Position numbers and translations under genes: made by a program. A DNA stretch of 64,000 nucleotides from Acorus gramineus (lineage: Eukaryota; Streptophyta; Magnoliopsida; Acorales; Acoraceae). The notes under the pieces were generated by a model. The model saw only the letters and a program-made list of their open reading frames with translations, searched no databases and was not told where the DNA came from. This document shows positions 11,124 through 24,612 of the stretch, piece by piece; the first letter of the stretch is position 1; every line of letters begins with the position of its first letter. The DNA is taken from assembly GCA_030737835.1 (NCBI GenBank), contig CM060853.1:20518895-20582894 (forward strand), in the 5' to 3' direction.

Positions 11124-12384
11124 TCAGGATAACCCTCTGTTGGGGTCAAAAGAGAAGCCAAGTTGTACAATATATGCTTCTGATCCAGCATAGGAAAATG
11201 TTGTTACTTGAGATAATTAAATCGTTGTATGATTTTAGTTGAATCAAGTGCACCATGTTTGGGATGAGTAGTGTTGTCAGTTGTCACTATAACACAACTA
11301 ACACAGATAAACTGTTCCACCCAACTGCAATGTTGGTTGCTTTTGGCACCCAATGCATTCTTAACTTTGTATTGGTCTACGCATCCCTTTGTCTGAAATA
11401 GTTTTGTTTTGACCATAAAAATGGACAGATACACTGGCATGGTGACAGTGGTCTAAGAGAGTTCATCTATATGAAACAATGTTATTTGCAGTCGCATTTG
11501 TAGGCCTCAAGCATTTTGATTTTATTTTGATGTGTATATCTGGCTAATGAAATGTAACAATCAAATAAAAAATTATTTAATTTTCTTTCATGTATATCCA
11601 TTTGATGTTTGAATAAACTATCCAATGAATCACACATGTTTTGCTATTAAATTAGACTTTTATCACCTTTCATACCAATATCGCGGTGGTTAATAAGTGT
11701 CACTTCTTTCAAGGATTTTCTATCATGTTAATAAGACAATGTGCATATCCTTCTGGTTGTGATTGACTTTTCATGGATTTCAGATAATCCTTTTAGGGCT
11801 TGTATTATTCGCCTTGCCCTTATTTCAATAGTGACATAAAGGATACATGATCATTCCAATACATATAACTATAATAAGAACAAATTTTTTTTTATTTGAT
11901 TATATTTTTTAATATTATTATTTTTAAAAAACATATTAAAGAAGTTCGTTGTTGTTTGATTGATCATGAAAAAATTATAAATAAAAATTGAATAAGATAT
12001 AAATAAAGATGTATATATAAAAAAAAAAATTTACATGAATTGACAAGTGAGATAGAAAGTACAGTTACATAGAATACTTAAAAATCAATATCAACTCATT
12101 TCCACTCATTCTAATATAACTATATTTATCTATTTTTACAACCAAATTTATTTTTATTTATTTTTTACTTGTTCACCCTTATTCAAACACCTGTTATTTT
12201 ACTGGAACAGGTGCATTTTCTTTATTCCGGTATTGACGAGTGTTGTGGTTTTTTTTTTTATTATTATTATCGGAGGGATGACCTTGTATCTCAGGTGTTG
12301 TGGTTTTTACATACATACAAAACCCTTGTTTCTCAGGTGAGAATCGCAAGGAAGGGACATCGCTCTCTGGCCTCCGGGGATCAG
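11124..12384. other. Intergenic between tandem + strand genes
   Basis: 3' UTR and flank of the thioredoxin-like gene, then AT-rich DNA (11870-12170), then the presumed leader of the methyltransferase gene. Nothing else is supported. Confidence 0.5.
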
Positions 12385-15300
12385 ATGGACGACGAAAGGT
12401 CTCACTAATTTATTTATTTTCATTGCCGATCTCTCCTTGACTCCTTCCGCTTAATCTTGAAAGCAATCTCTAATTCTTATTCACCACCACTGTTTCTATT
12501 TTAATTCGATAGGCTGAATTTACCTACGACATCGGCGGTGACGATCGAGGTCCTCGGCCATCACTTGCATTTGTCTCAGGTGCTATTCTGTTAAAGGATT
12601 CAAGAAAAATTAAAGAACGATTAAAGTGATGAAAAATGAACCGATTCCAATGATTTATGATGGGTATGAAATATTTGTTCGACATAATCCACTTAGGTAT
12701 CACTAGTATGGTGAATAAGTACTGCAAACTTTCTATGGACATTTGGAAGAATTCGGTGATTGAATACCTCCCAAACATATCGCGAAGATACTTCTGTTCA
12801 TTGAACTGTGCGTTTACAATCTTTTAGAGTCTGGGTGCCCATTTAGTTTGGATGATTTATGATATTCTTGATAATTCAAAAGGCTAATACTTCTGTTCAT
12901 CGAACTGTGCGTTTACTACCTTCAGAATCTAGGTGTCCATTCAGTTTGGATGATTTATGACATTCTTGATGATTCAAAAAGTTAATTCTAATTGAAGTCA
13001 CCGCCTTGACACCCAATATAAAAGTATTTGCATGTATTTCTCATGTTAATGATAGAACATATATACAATATAATTAAATGTATCTATACTTTTATTTTAT
13101 TCACCCAGTATCATTTGTTAATGTACATGTACATTGATTGGAACACTTGCTGAATATCTTACACGAACTGTGTGACTATGATCACGATAACTTGTACACT
13201 ATTCTGTTTTATAAATTCATAATGTGGCCTCTTAAGTTTTTTTTTTTGGTACATTGTATTCATCTAATGAATGCGTCATGATTGTGTTGTAGGACCCCAA
13301 CTCCAAGCATCTAGGAACTACAGTTTGGGATGCATCGATGGTTTTTGTTAAATTTCTGGTACACTCTGAAATTCCTTTGAAACTTTTTGCTAGTAGTGAT
13401 CGATGGGCTTTCTAAGAACGAAATGTCATTTTTTTTTTGTTGAAATGACATGTGAGTTCTGCACGAGTTGGAAAAAAAATCCATTTGTCGCCTATATATG
13501 ACAATAAAGAATATTTTTTTTATAAGCTAATAGGTTTGTGGTAAGATAATGTGGTAGCTGAAATTTTACGACAGCATTGAATTACAATAGTGTAATATCT
13601 TGTATGAGAAAGTTATAGTTTTTTGTTCTTTTCAGAAGTTCATCTTGGACATTTAGAAGACGAGACTGATATATCATGTTATATATGACTAGCGAGGAGG
13701 ACAAAGTTAGTCCACATATCATTCCTGTCTTGCAAGGAAATAGCTTGTGACACTCAGCATTTTATTCATCTTGCTTTCATCAATGAATGAACACTGAAGC
13801 TGCTTTCAATTTGTATGATTAACTCTTAATATATAATAGCCAGTTTCAATGGATTCACTATACATGCCTTTTATACGATCATAATGTTCTTTTAGAATAG
13901 CTTCTATTAAGATCTTAAGGACGTATAAGGTATGCCTATCTGAGTGCTGTAATTTTTCTATTCTGATTCAGGAAAAAAATTGCAGAAGGGGTAGGTTTTG
14001 CTCAGCTAAATTGAAAGGAAAACGTGTCATTGAACTTGGCGCTGGTTGTGGATTAGCAGGACTTGGTGAGGGATCTTATGTTGTGTGGTCTAATATTATT
14101 GTTATTGGAGTCATATTCTTTCCTATAAAGCTTAAGCTCATGTGTTTTCTTTTCCAGGTATGGCTTTGCTTGGTTGTGATGTTGTTTCAACAGATCAAGT
14201 TGAGGTGTTGCCATTGCTTATGAGGAATATTGAACGTAATACTTCAAGAGTTGTGCAGGCATATCCTGATCAAGGTTTTTGTTTTCGTAACCTTTAATGC
14301 AAATTAAACAGTTGGCTCTTGTTCAATTTAACTATTGAAAATGCACAAATGTATGAAGATAAATCTAATAGTCGTCATCATACTATTTTTCTTAAAATAA
14401 AATATAATTGCAAATTGGCATGTGTGATTGCTTTGTCAACGTGGCATTCCTGCACGAATCTAATTTTCTTTATAGTCACTTTGTTGTCGTTAATTTTTTG
14501 GTTGCCCATTGTTTTCTCAAGTATTATATGACAATTGTTATACCTTTGCATGACATTTTTCAGACCATCTAAAAGTGGTCTGTGCGCATAAGCTGCTGCA
14601 TTTCCATGACTTGAATATTTAGAATTCCCAGGCTGTTTCCGTGGTGATATTCAGAGTTTTGAGGTTACCTTAATTTTCTGTATCTTTTAGTATTTCAAAA
14701 ATGCCAAGAGGTTTCCCCGTAGGCTCATGAGAAGAAAAAAAGGTGCTTGAGTATCCAAAGAATTTGGTGTGACTTTCTGTTTTGATTTCTTGTTCTTGTA
14801 GAATCGTTTGGTTCCATCAACGTTGCAGAATTGGACTGGGGAAACGAGGACCATATTAAATCTGTTGAGCCTCCATTTGATTACATCATTGGCACTGATG
14901 TTGTAAGTTTTTGAAGTTATGGTGATTTTTTTTTTTTTGCAAGCTGTGTGCTGTTCCCTTTTTCTGGTGCACAATTGATATCCTTCATGATTTATATAGT
15001 ATCTTAAAGAATTTCTTTTATGATATGTAATGTAATTTGATTGTTATTTATCTAGCGAAGGTAATATTACTATCTGCAGAATTAAGTGGATTTGGTCATG
15101 GCAGCATAAATGAAATCAGATTGTTGCATTTAGTATGCCTGGATCTGCATGAATAAGCTGGCTGGGAAGTGTGTGGAAATTCGAAATTCAAAATAATCTT
15201 CTTTTTGTTTGTTTCAGGTTTATGCAGAACACCTTTTAGAGCCTCTCTTACGGACCATTCTTGCTTTATCAGGCCCAAGAACCACTGTTCTGGTGATCGT

Positions 15301-16524
15301 GATTTATATCTTCTGTTACTTGGGCAACTTCTTCTTATTGATAATTTAAAGCTCATGAACATGACCTTGTTTATTAAAAATATTTTCAGCTGGGCTATGA
15401 GATCCGTTCCACAGCTGTGCATGAGCAAATGATTCAAATGTGGAAGAGAAATTTTGATGTGAAGACTGTCCCTAAGGCTAAGGTAAAATTTGCCCTAATA
15501 TTTATCAGATTAGTGTGCATGTGGTTGAGTCCTCCATAAGCTCATGAGGCTCCTTGCTGTGGCTGGGCCACATCCCACAGTCCACTCAACTGTTATCCAT
15601 TTGGTGGGACTTTTAACCATCATTACTGAGCTATTGAGCAGGCCTAGACCCAGCTAGGCGTGGGTTAAGGCCGATGGTCAATTGGTCATAGGATTATTCA
15701 CTTGACAGCAAAGCCGGTGACAATTTATGATTCCAGAAAGGTTCATACTTGATCTTTGCATGTCAGGCCTAGATTTATAACTATACAACTAGGTGTGGGT
15801 TAAGCCCGATGGTCATAGGATTATTCATTTGACAGCAATGCCTGTGACGATTTATGATTCCAGAAAGGTTCAGACTTGATCTTTGCATGTCAGGCCTAGA
15901 TTTATAACTAGACAACAGTTCTTTCTAGCTAGACTGCATTTCTGCAATTTTTGGGTTTATTGACAAATCTGAAAGGCTTGGGCTAGTTTTAAAAATGCCA
16001 TCTGCTTCAGGTTTAACACTTATTCTAATATGCTTGCTGCTAAGCCTGACTTGCCTAGATCTTGCTGTTGGGCACTTGTACCTTGATGAGAACATATAAA
16101 TGGACAATTGTATAAAGCACTAGTCTTATGGATAGTAACAACTGTGTTGAACAATAGTCTCATGTATTGGTTCTTGTATTGGTTTCTGCTGCAGATGGAT
16201 AGTAAGTACCGGCACACCAGTATTCAATTATTCATAATGGAGTCAAAACATCAGGCTGGAAGCAGGGAAAATACAAAATATTCACAGGCCGTGCAGGTCG
16301 GAGAAAACATGAGTGTGTCCTCAAAACATGACAATAACAAGGATGAAGAAGACACTGATGCAGAAGAAATGTTGGAAGGTACCATGTGCGTGGAGACAGG
16401 AGAAGGAGAGCTACAAGTGGGAAGCGATAAAACTAGGAAGGTTGAAGATGAGTGGGAAGCCAGAAGATACGGGGCCATGGCTGCTCGACTTCTTCGAGAT
16501 GTCAAGATAGATGTCAATACATGA
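12385..16524 (+). CDS. METTL21-type protein-lysine methyltransferase
   Basis: Nine exons: 12385-12398, 12513-12579, 13293-13358, 13972-14065, 14158-14274, 14802-14902, 15218-15292, 15390-15482 and 16195-16524; 957 nt, 318 residues, all GT-AG and in phase. It is a seven-beta-strand, S-adenosylmethionine-dependent methyltransferase. TVWDAS (37-42) is the conserved N-terminal element, VIELGAGCGLAGL (68-80) is motif I binding SAM, and DVVY (152-155) is the DXXY motif that marks METTL21-family protein methyltransferases. The catalytic core ends near residue 226. The last exon adds an acidic tail (DEEDTDAEE and following) that is unlike the core and could mediate partner binding. The substrate is not predictable. 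Introns 2 and 8 hold tandem duplications. The first coding exon is only 14 nt, so an upstream start is possible but no better ATG was seen. Confidence 0.9.
12788..12987 (+). repeat. Two-copy tandem duplication (~99 bp) in intron 2
   Basis: ATACTTCTGTTCATTGAACT at 12788 recurs at 12887 and the two units stay alignable across their full length (about 90 percent by eye). It is intronic and non-coding. Confidence 0.85.
15645..15915 (+). repeat. Two-copy tandem duplication (~135 bp) in intron 8
   Basis: Both units run from a GTGGGTTAAG(G/C)CCGATGGTC start to an AGGCCTAGATTTATAACTA end, with only a few substitutions and a short deletion. High similarity suggests a recent duplication. Confidence 0.85.
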
Positions 16525-17939
16525 GGTGAGCTTCCTCCAGCTGTGTATTCTGTTAGGTCGATTCCGGAAGACTACATTCTTTATTGGAATGATAAGGTCG
16601 GCACAAGAATATGAATGAGACTTGTTCACAATGGAGAAATCTCTTAACTAGTGGCTGGAAATGTTTTTTTTTTTTGTCTACCAGAATATGCTATCAGAAA
16701 GAAAATCAATGGTTGATGGGCTCTATGTATTTTTTTATTGTTATATGCATTAACTGGTTCTCTTGCAAATTTATATATTTCTAATTTCTTATGAAGGAGC
16801 CCTTGACATCTCTAGTGATGTTTATGAACAGGCCAATGATACAGTCTCTTTTCTGCATTCCTTTTTTTGTAGTTCTCACTTTCCTCTATTGTTAGGTTAA
16901 AAAAATATAAGAAATTATGTATTCAATTCATTCAAATATATATCTTTGAAAAGAGAAGTTCAAAACATATTGGGGGCTTTAAAAAAAAAAAAACTACATG
17001 AAAAACTGCCTGTAACATTTTCCTTATGAACAGCTTGTGCCAAAATGTTCCCATCATAAGCCTAAGGAAAGACTTTTAAGATTCTTGAGTTCATGATGTT
17101 CCTTCATAGAATGTGAATACCCGCTATTTTTCAACATTGGCAGGTTCACTGTGATGTGATTCAGTTGGTCACAGTTTTGTTTTCATAACACCCCCTTGGA
17201 GGGAAAACAAGATTTATTATGATTTAAAAAATAAAACAAATCTCCTATTTACAATAATTACCGAGCAATATAGAAATGATACTGTCCATAAATATATAAT
17301 ACATTTTGACCTGAATGATTTTTACATTTAATTGTGCAGACATTGCAATTTAAAAATTAAATACCCTCTAAAATACTGCAATTTTACACAATTAAATGTA
17401 AAATTCCTTTAAAGGTATTTTTACCTTTTAGAGGGACCAATTTGTCTTTACGATTGTTTATAAGGACTGTAATATCTATTCAATTACATGTAAAAGTTTT
17501 TCAAGTGCAATTTTATTTTTTACGGAGACTAATTTATCTTTATGATTATTTATAGGAACTACAATATATACACAATTTAATGTAAAAGTCTTTTATGGAT
17601 AATTTTATCTTTTGCATGGACTAATTTGTTTTTATGACTGTTTATAAGGACTTCAATGTCTACACAATTATATGTGATGAAATATTCTAGGAATATTCTG
17701 TTACATTTGGATGAAAATTTAACTCAGGGATGATAATTGAGTTTTTCTAAATTTTTAAGGACTCGTACGTCTGTCTTAATTTTAGTATGGACTTATATGA
17801 ATTTTTTCATGTTTATAGGGACTTAGATGTCTTTAATCCAAATATATAATATATATAATACATTTTGACCTGAATGAAACTAGGCAGTCTAAACTGGTGA
17901 CATGCCTTGTTTGATCTTCTCACAAGCAATCTAAAAATA
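16525..17939. other. Convergent intergenic region
   Basis: 3' ends of the methyltransferase (+) and the fucosidase (-) face each other here. About 17380-17690 is a degenerate tandem repeat; the rest shows nothing that can be supported. Confidence 0.5.
17384..17690. repeat. Degenerate ~90-bp tandem repeat
   Basis: Copies of ACACAATTAAATGTAAAA and its variants start near 17384, 17477, 17569 and 17656, each followed by a block reading like ACTAATTTGTCTTTATGATTG and TTTATAAGGACT. The period is 87-93 bp. Confidence 0.75.
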
Positions 17940-20773
17940 CTACATTGCAGCTCTTGTAACGCCTTTCAATGACTGATTACCCATCTTAAACCTGATGGCT
18001 TGGCTTCTATTGAAATGTGAATGTGAGCCCCGGCTGGTTTCATTTTTCACTGTCGAAAACAGATCCAAATAGAGACCTATATATGCAATCAGAGGATCGG
18101 CTCGGGCTTTCCCAACAACAAACCTCAAGAACTGGCATTCCACCTTAGGAAATCTCAGAAGCCTCTTATATCCTATCGTCGTTCCATTTGCAATCATCGT
18201 CCATTCTCCTCCCCCTCTCTGAATGTCGAGATGGAACTCCATTATCCGCTGACCCATTTGGATCGGCTCTTGAACTCGCAACACATTAAATGTTACAGGC
18301 TGACCCAGGTCCACATACACTGTCCAATAACATTGTCTTTCCTCAGGTGCCCAGTATGTGTAGATACCATCTCGGAGAACATGAGATGGATCAAATCGTG
18401 TTTCATTAATGCCTCCGCGTTTGCTGCTTGCAGTAACTGTGGCGTTCTCAGCCAAGTTTGTCGAGAAAATGATGCTTCGGAGGTTTGCAAATTCTTGAAG
18501 CACTTGAATGTCTTCTTCAGATATGAGACCAGACGAGTTTGGGGGGACATTGAGCAGTAGTTGGCAGTTCCTTCCCACAGATTTGTAATAGATATCAAGT
18601 AGGGTGGTTGCATTCTTTGGACGCTCTGATTTATGCCAGAACCAACCGGGTCGGATGGAGACATCGCACTCTGGTGGAACCCAATCAAGTCCGCGTGGAT
18701 CACCCCTACCTGAGTAGCTGTTCAAGGAGGAGAAAAGTATATTTACATAACATCCTCGATAGTTCAAAATAGATGTGCTGAGAGGTTCACTAGATGCATT
18801 CAAGTTTATGTCTAAACAGAAAGAAAAATGAAACAAGTTTTGGGTATGCAAATGTCATACTTATCAAGTGAATGAGCTTCCATATCCAATCATTGCATTT
18901 GTGGATGCCACATGATTGTTGTATACCCATCCTTCCCCACAATCCAAATACCAAAAAGAATATAATTTGCAGACCGAGTTAATTCATTTTAGATCACTAG
19001 ATCCACAGTAGATGTATTTGACAATAATGGAATTCAAAAAACTTGGTTAGTGAGATGTCACAATCAAAGTAGCTTAAATTACTATTCGAAAATGATGTTA
19101 AGCATCATATAACAATTAAAAAAAAATGATACGTTTAAAAAAGAAAATAACACATCAAAGATACAAGTCTAGAGATTCCTACATGATTCATAGGCTTTCC
19201 TGTTAGGAATCATCAACCGTCTACTGATATTGGGTAAGATATGGAAAAGTAACTTACAATATAGAATTATTGACAATGATATTCCAGGCTACTTTTCAGA
19301 TTCTCATCATCAAATAACAACTACTTTGCTAAATAACTTGAAAGCTAAAATTTGCTGAGCATCCATCAAGAGCATAATGTTTAAGCTTTGTTATATAAGT
19401 TCACACCATTTTCGGAGCACAAGCCAGTCTAAAACACATGCAATACAATATAGACTGATTTTTTTCCCCAAAAAAAGTATACATAACGGAGAATATAAGC
19501 ATGAATTGAAACAAGAAACCAGAACTGCAAAGGCAATTAAAATGAGAGAAACACTCACTAGTCATCTGTATGGCCAATCAAGGCAGAGCTTTTATTGAAC
19601 AGGGACCAACAAGTAGAGCGGGAGACTGCCGCCTCGTCCCCGACCCACCTAGCATCTGGTCCCCCATCGGAGAATATGATCGCCCTCGGCTGAAGCTGAT
19701 GAATCAGATCAAACCAACAGTCAAAGAAGTAGTCCATGTCCTTCTCCCCCTTCCCCTTTGCCCCATCCAACCACACCTCCTTAATCTCACCATATCTGAA
19801 ATCAAAACCGCCATAATACACATTGAATCACACAAGCCAATCATCTATACAAAAAAAGATTCAGTTTTGGGAGTAAAAACTCCAATTTTGATCAGCAAAA
19901 ACACATCTTTTGGTTATCCCATTTCATCAAAAGTGCAAATTGTAAATATGGGTTCAGACTTATTGAATAATGACACCCAAATTTCCAAAGCCACCAAATC
20001 TTGAACAACAAAAACACATCTTCATCAAACTGTGAAGATGATTCTGAATGATCAAACAATAACACCCAATCCAAAGCCAGAGAACCCAAAGTCACCGTAA
20101 CAAAAGCTCAAGACTTGAAGAACAAAAACGAAATTTTGATCAAACCCATCATCCGTTTATACAGATTGGGTATTCAGAATTATCAAAGAAAAGAAAGTCT
20201 CTCTCACCGAGTGAGCAACTCTGTCATCTGACCCACGTAGAACTCGTTGTACTCTCTCGTCTTCCCGTACGACGGTTCGTGCCGGTCCCACGGCGAGAGG
20301 TACAGACCCAAACCGATCCCGACCTCCCTCGCGGCCTCGGCGAGCTCGCCCACCACGTCGCCGGCGCCGCCCCTCCACGGGCTCGACCGGACGGAGTAGT
20401 CGGTGAGGTCGGAGGGCCAGAGGCAGAACCCGTCGTGGTGCTTGGCAGTGAGCACGACCCTCGAGAAGCCCGCCTCGGAGGCCGTGCGGGCCCACTGGAG
20501 GGCGTCCATGGATTCCGGGTTGAAGATCGCCGGGTCAGCCCGGCCCGTGCCCCACTCGGAGTCGTTGAAGGTGTTGGGCCCGAAGTGGAGGAAGAGGGCC
20601 ATCTCGGTCTGCTGCCATTGGAGCTGGTTGAAGGTGGGTAGGGGCAGAATGGGAAGGGGAGGGGGTTTTGGGAAGGAATTTGAGAGGGTGGGGAGGAGGA
20701 GGAGGAGCATCAACAGGAGGGTGTTCTGGGAATGTGGGTTTTTGTTTTTGGGGGTGTTTTGGGAAGGATTCAT
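17940..20773 (-). CDS. FUC1: Alpha-L-fucosidase 1-type enzyme (GH29)
   Basis: Three exons: 20773-20208, 19795-19559 and 18717-17940; 1581 nt, 526 residues. The N terminus has a polar stretch and then a strongly hydrophobic signal peptide (about 19-33), so the enzyme should be secreted. The GH29 catalytic domain shows HFGPNTF (63-69), HHDGF (112-116) and WLDGAKG, whose Asp199 is the expected nucleophile. GWFWH and LLLNVPPN follow. From about 355 comes a discoidin-like/CBM32 module (ENATVTASS to FHLDIQ). Plant FUC1 of this architecture removes alpha-1,3/1,4-linked fucose, for example from Lewis a-type N-glycans in the apoplast; substrate here is inferred. Several NXT/NXS glycosylation sites are present. 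Exon 1 is GC-rich compared with the rest of the window. Length fits the family. Start is the first ATG before the signal peptide. Confidence 0.92.
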
Positions 20774-21714
20774 TGTGGAGATTTTTTATTTATTTATTTG
20801 GTGGGAGGAAAGGAAAGAATTGTTGGATAGTGTTTGATAAATAGTTGGCGAGGGGGTTGGTATGTTAGCAATTTTGTTGGATTTCTGTGATTTTAATATT
20901 ATATTTTGATGACTTTTGAAAACTTATTTAATGATAAAGGTCATGTAATGATTTTGGAACTCGATCTGAATCCAATTTGAATGTAAAAGGGATATTTCGG
21001 TCTGACTTTCAGTCCGAGGAGTTCAATCCGATCCTATTTTATTGTGTTTGGTTGATTATTTACGAGTTTGATTTAATTTGTGTTTGAATTGCACATTAAT
21101 CATAAACGGACGTTTAAAAAAAAAGAAGAAAACATCGATAAATTTTAAAATAAATAAATTAGAAGATTTGGACTTTATCTAAAAAATCAAAATTTAAACT
21201 TGTAAATCTATCATTTACTCACATGTTTAAGTTCAATGAATTTAATTTCTCAATTCAAACTTAATCCAAATTTAAAAAGGTTTTAATTCCCAAAAAAAAA
21301 AAAAAAAAAACACATTTACCCAAGAATCTTTGCACAATAACGAGTTTTCGGAATTTCAAATTCAGCACAGATCGTGACGATTTGATTCAGAGAGATTGGA
21401 ATCTAGTGATTATTATTACAATATGTTTATTATTTATTTTTTTGAAAAAATGATAGAATATATAACTCAAATATAGGTTACAAATCTGAATCTTACCTCA
21501 AAACAAGGAGAGGGAATGAGAATAGATATTTAGAGGATGAGAGAAAGAAATGAAAATAAAGATTGCTCTCACAAGATATGAACAACCCACCCTTCCTACA
21601 AAATACAAAACAAAAGAACGTAAAATAACTTACAATATGTTTATAATTACAACATGAAAAGGTACACTTATTAGAAAAAGTTAAACCTTTTTAAAGCATC
21701 AATATTTGAACATT
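20774..21714. other. Intergenic, upstream of the fucosidase
   Basis: Presumed promoter side of the fucosidase gene, followed by AT-rich DNA with homopolymer runs (A18 at about 21292). No specific regulatory element could be placed. Confidence 0.45.
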
Positions 21715-21815
21715 AAGCAGCAGACCCCTAAATGGAGTGATTGAGATGCTACTCTCAAATGAGAGGTGGCCGGTTCAAACCCCTTTTTACCCAACAAAAA
21801 AATAAAATAATATAA
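21715..21815 (+). mobile_element. tRNA-derived SINE with perfect 14-bp target duplication
   Basis: The 101-bp unit has a B-box-like GGTTCAAACCC and, about 35 bp upstream, an A-box-like TGGAGTGATTGAG; it ends in an A-rich tail. Perfect direct repeats AATATTTGAACATT lie on both sides (21701-21714 and 21816-21829). These are the marks of LINE-driven SINE insertion, so this is not a tRNA gene. Confidence 0.85.
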
Positions 21816-21829
21816 AATATTTGAACATT

Positions 21830-22735
21830 CTGAGGTCCACAGGAACCAGAGCTGACTAGGAATGGTTATCCGGTTGTTACATAAAAAAACCAACCACTAA
21901 TAATATGAAGTTGCGTGAGATACGCTACCATAAGTCCACAACCAATACTATTCATTAAAAAACTGAAAAAAAATATAATAGAACGTATTACACATGATCC
22001 ATTTTATATATTTTGTTAGAACAAATTATTACACATATAAGTTGTATATATTTCATTTTTTTTTAATAAAGATGAGATACACTATTTAATAAAAAAAATA
22101 AAGATTGCATTTGTGATTGAAAACATGATTAACTCTTGCATTTTTCAATTGAATGAAAATAAAAACAAATTTAAAAAGTTGGAACGGAAAAATTGGGTAG
22201 GAGAATAATAATCCTGCATGCTAACAATCCTAGAGACTAACATTTAGATTAATGGAGGATGAGATTCCTTCCCTTGTGAGATCTCATATCAAGTCTCTTT
22301 GATAGCAATACAAGTCTAAATCTATACATGTATCAAGGGCATTATAACCCATCATGACCATTGTACAAAAAATAATTACAACCACAAGAAAAAGTAAAAA
22401 AAGGAAAAATTCAGACCATCCATATCAAGCTTAAAACGAAACACTTGTACCTTTTTTTTATCGGGAGAATTAACCAAACAGGTGCACCACCACATATTTT
22501 ATATTTTAGATAGCGTTTGAAAACACTTCAAAAATTAAGATTTTAAATAAAATGGTTTAAAGAGACTTCATTTTTGAGAAACGTATTTTTTATCTTTCTT
22601 AAAATATATTTTTTTTATTAAAAACTGTAAATAAATTTTTAATTAAATCTACTTTCTGAAACCCGTTTGAGCTTTTTATTTAATTAAAAAATAAAATCAC
22701 CCTCAAACCATGTTACCAAACACCCACTTAGTTAT
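21830..22735. other. Intergenic AT-rich DNA
   Basis: About 22500-22730 looks like a decayed MITE (GCGTTTGAAAACA near the left, CCAAACAC at the right). No genes. Confidence 0.4.
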
Positions 22736-22907
22736 TATTAGAATAAAAGAAATAAAATTCTTGTTATTATATTAGAAGAGCTAAATGCTCAATTTATATA
22801 TACACAATAGAAAACCTAAAATATCATAAAAAAAAACTAAGAAAACTAATAATATCATATTAATGATAATAATGATACAATATTCTCCTAATAATGACTT
22901 TTTAACA
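22736..22907 (-). repeat. 3' LTR of the non-autonomous element
   Basis: 172 bp; bounded by a GTTAT target copy and by the polypurine tract at 22908-22920 (minus strand). Confidence 0.8.
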
Positions 22908-24612
22908 CCCCTCCCAAATATTGAAGGGTTGAGCAAAGATAAGATGGCGATAGAGGCTGACAACAACGACAGACGATCGGTGACGGCTAGCGCGAACGGG
23001 TGAGGACATGAGCGCGAACGGGCACAGAAGGGCCCCGACGAGCATGGAAACGAAGAAGAAGAAGAAAAAGGAGAAGAAACGCGACACGGACAGCGATGTA
23101 AACGGCGCAGACAACATAGATAAAGAGAGATGACAAAGAGTGCACATAAAAGAAGACATATGCGGGGGCAGCAATACTGTGGAAAAAAAAAGAAAGAGCG
23201 CACATAAAGAAGATGTGTGCAGAGCAATAATCCTGCGTAAAGAAACACTATTAAGCGAATGACGATAATAAAAGGCCGGTAGATTGACGATTGAGGAAGA
23301 GGAAAGATCCAAGAAAATAGATAGAAGAAATTAAAGGTCTCAGATAAAGCAAACAAAGGCACAAATGCGAAAAGAATGAAAAATTGATCAAAACGAGTTC
23401 CAAGATTACTTCTTTTGGAGTCCGAACGAGTCAATAGCAGCTGCAGAAAGAAAAAATAGACAAAAAAAAATAAAAAAAAATGGTGTTTCGATGGCGATGG
23501 AAAGCTGCCGATGGCAGTGACAGGCGGTGGCCGCGGCTGCTGGCGGCGGCTGAAGGTGGTTGAAGGCGACAGCATCCTGGGAGGCAAAGATCGTGCGCGG
23601 CGCGCGCGGATCGCATGGAGATCATGCAGATCGCGGGTATCATAGCGCGTGGTGGCTGGTGTGTGCTGGCAAACAGAGCAATAGCGTGGATCTCACGCGG
23701 ACGTGCATGGATCTCGCGCGGAGGCAAACGAATAGAGTGTGGGGATGCTGATCTCGCTCGAATAGGCTGACAGGTGCGTGGATTCACGCGGACGGGGTGG
23801 CGGAGTTTGCGCGGACAGGCTCGCGGGTGCTCGGACAGGCACGCGGGATGCGCGGGGCACGGGGTACGGGGCGCGGCGTTCGGACAGGTTGGCGTGCGGA
23901 CTGGCTGGAGGGGGGACTGATTTCACGCGGACAAGTTGGAGCTGTAAATTCCGTGTATCAGTTGTTCGATCAGAATCCGCAAAGAATCCACAGGGATGAG
24001 GAAATCGCGGAGTCACGCGAACAGATTGAGAGGATCACGCGGATTTCGCGGAGAGCGCGCGGTGGCGCGTGGAGTTCGCAGAGGTCCATAGGCACGCGGA
24101 GGACGCTCAGAACATGAGGACGACAAATCAGTGCGTGATCTTCTCGATATTCCATGCGAGGCTGATCTGTTGGAACAGAAAGATCGCAGGATGGAACGCC
24201 TTACAGGCGTTCCATGCTGGTCCCGAGTGATGTTGGCTTGCGAGATCCCACCTGATGCGCGTAGCACGCGCACGGGCGCAGTGAGGTGAGGGGCTTTCCT
24301 CCATGCTTGATGTGGTGTGGTTAGTGATGGAGACGGACACGATGGTGCACATGACATGCATGTGATTGAGGAGCGGGATGTCCTGCAGAATGACGATGTA
24401 CATATAAAATAAGCGTAGGATGAGAGGCACGTACGACGTAGCGAGGACGACAGCGCGATGAGCGTAGTCCAAAGAAGAAAAAGAAAAAAAAGAAAAAAAA
24501 TATGAGTACCAAAAGTTCTCATCGCTCGGATTGAAAACTCTTCAATAGGAGCAGGGAAGAAGAAAATGAAAACTTTTGTAGATCTAAGATTTTTAAGGGG
24601 ACTCTGATAACA

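Noticed and set aside
18718..18851. Upstream extension of the fucosidase exon 3 open frame
   Set aside because: It is intron; the acceptor GAACAG at 18718 joins to exon 2 in phase and gives the expected TDDYYSGRGDP sequence.
20204..20837. Open frames on the + strand opposite fucosidase exon 1
   Set aside because: Antisense shadows of a GC-rich real exon.
21760..21790. tRNA gene (B-box-like GGTTCAAACCC)
   Set aside because: No cloverleaf can be formed; poly(A)-like tail and perfect target duplication show a SINE.
22781..23587. 268-codon open frame on the minus strand
   Set aside because: It lies in the interior and LTR of the non-autonomous element, is low-complexity (Phe/Leu/Ser/Arg-rich), and runs through the PPT into the LTR. 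Not a protein-coding gene.
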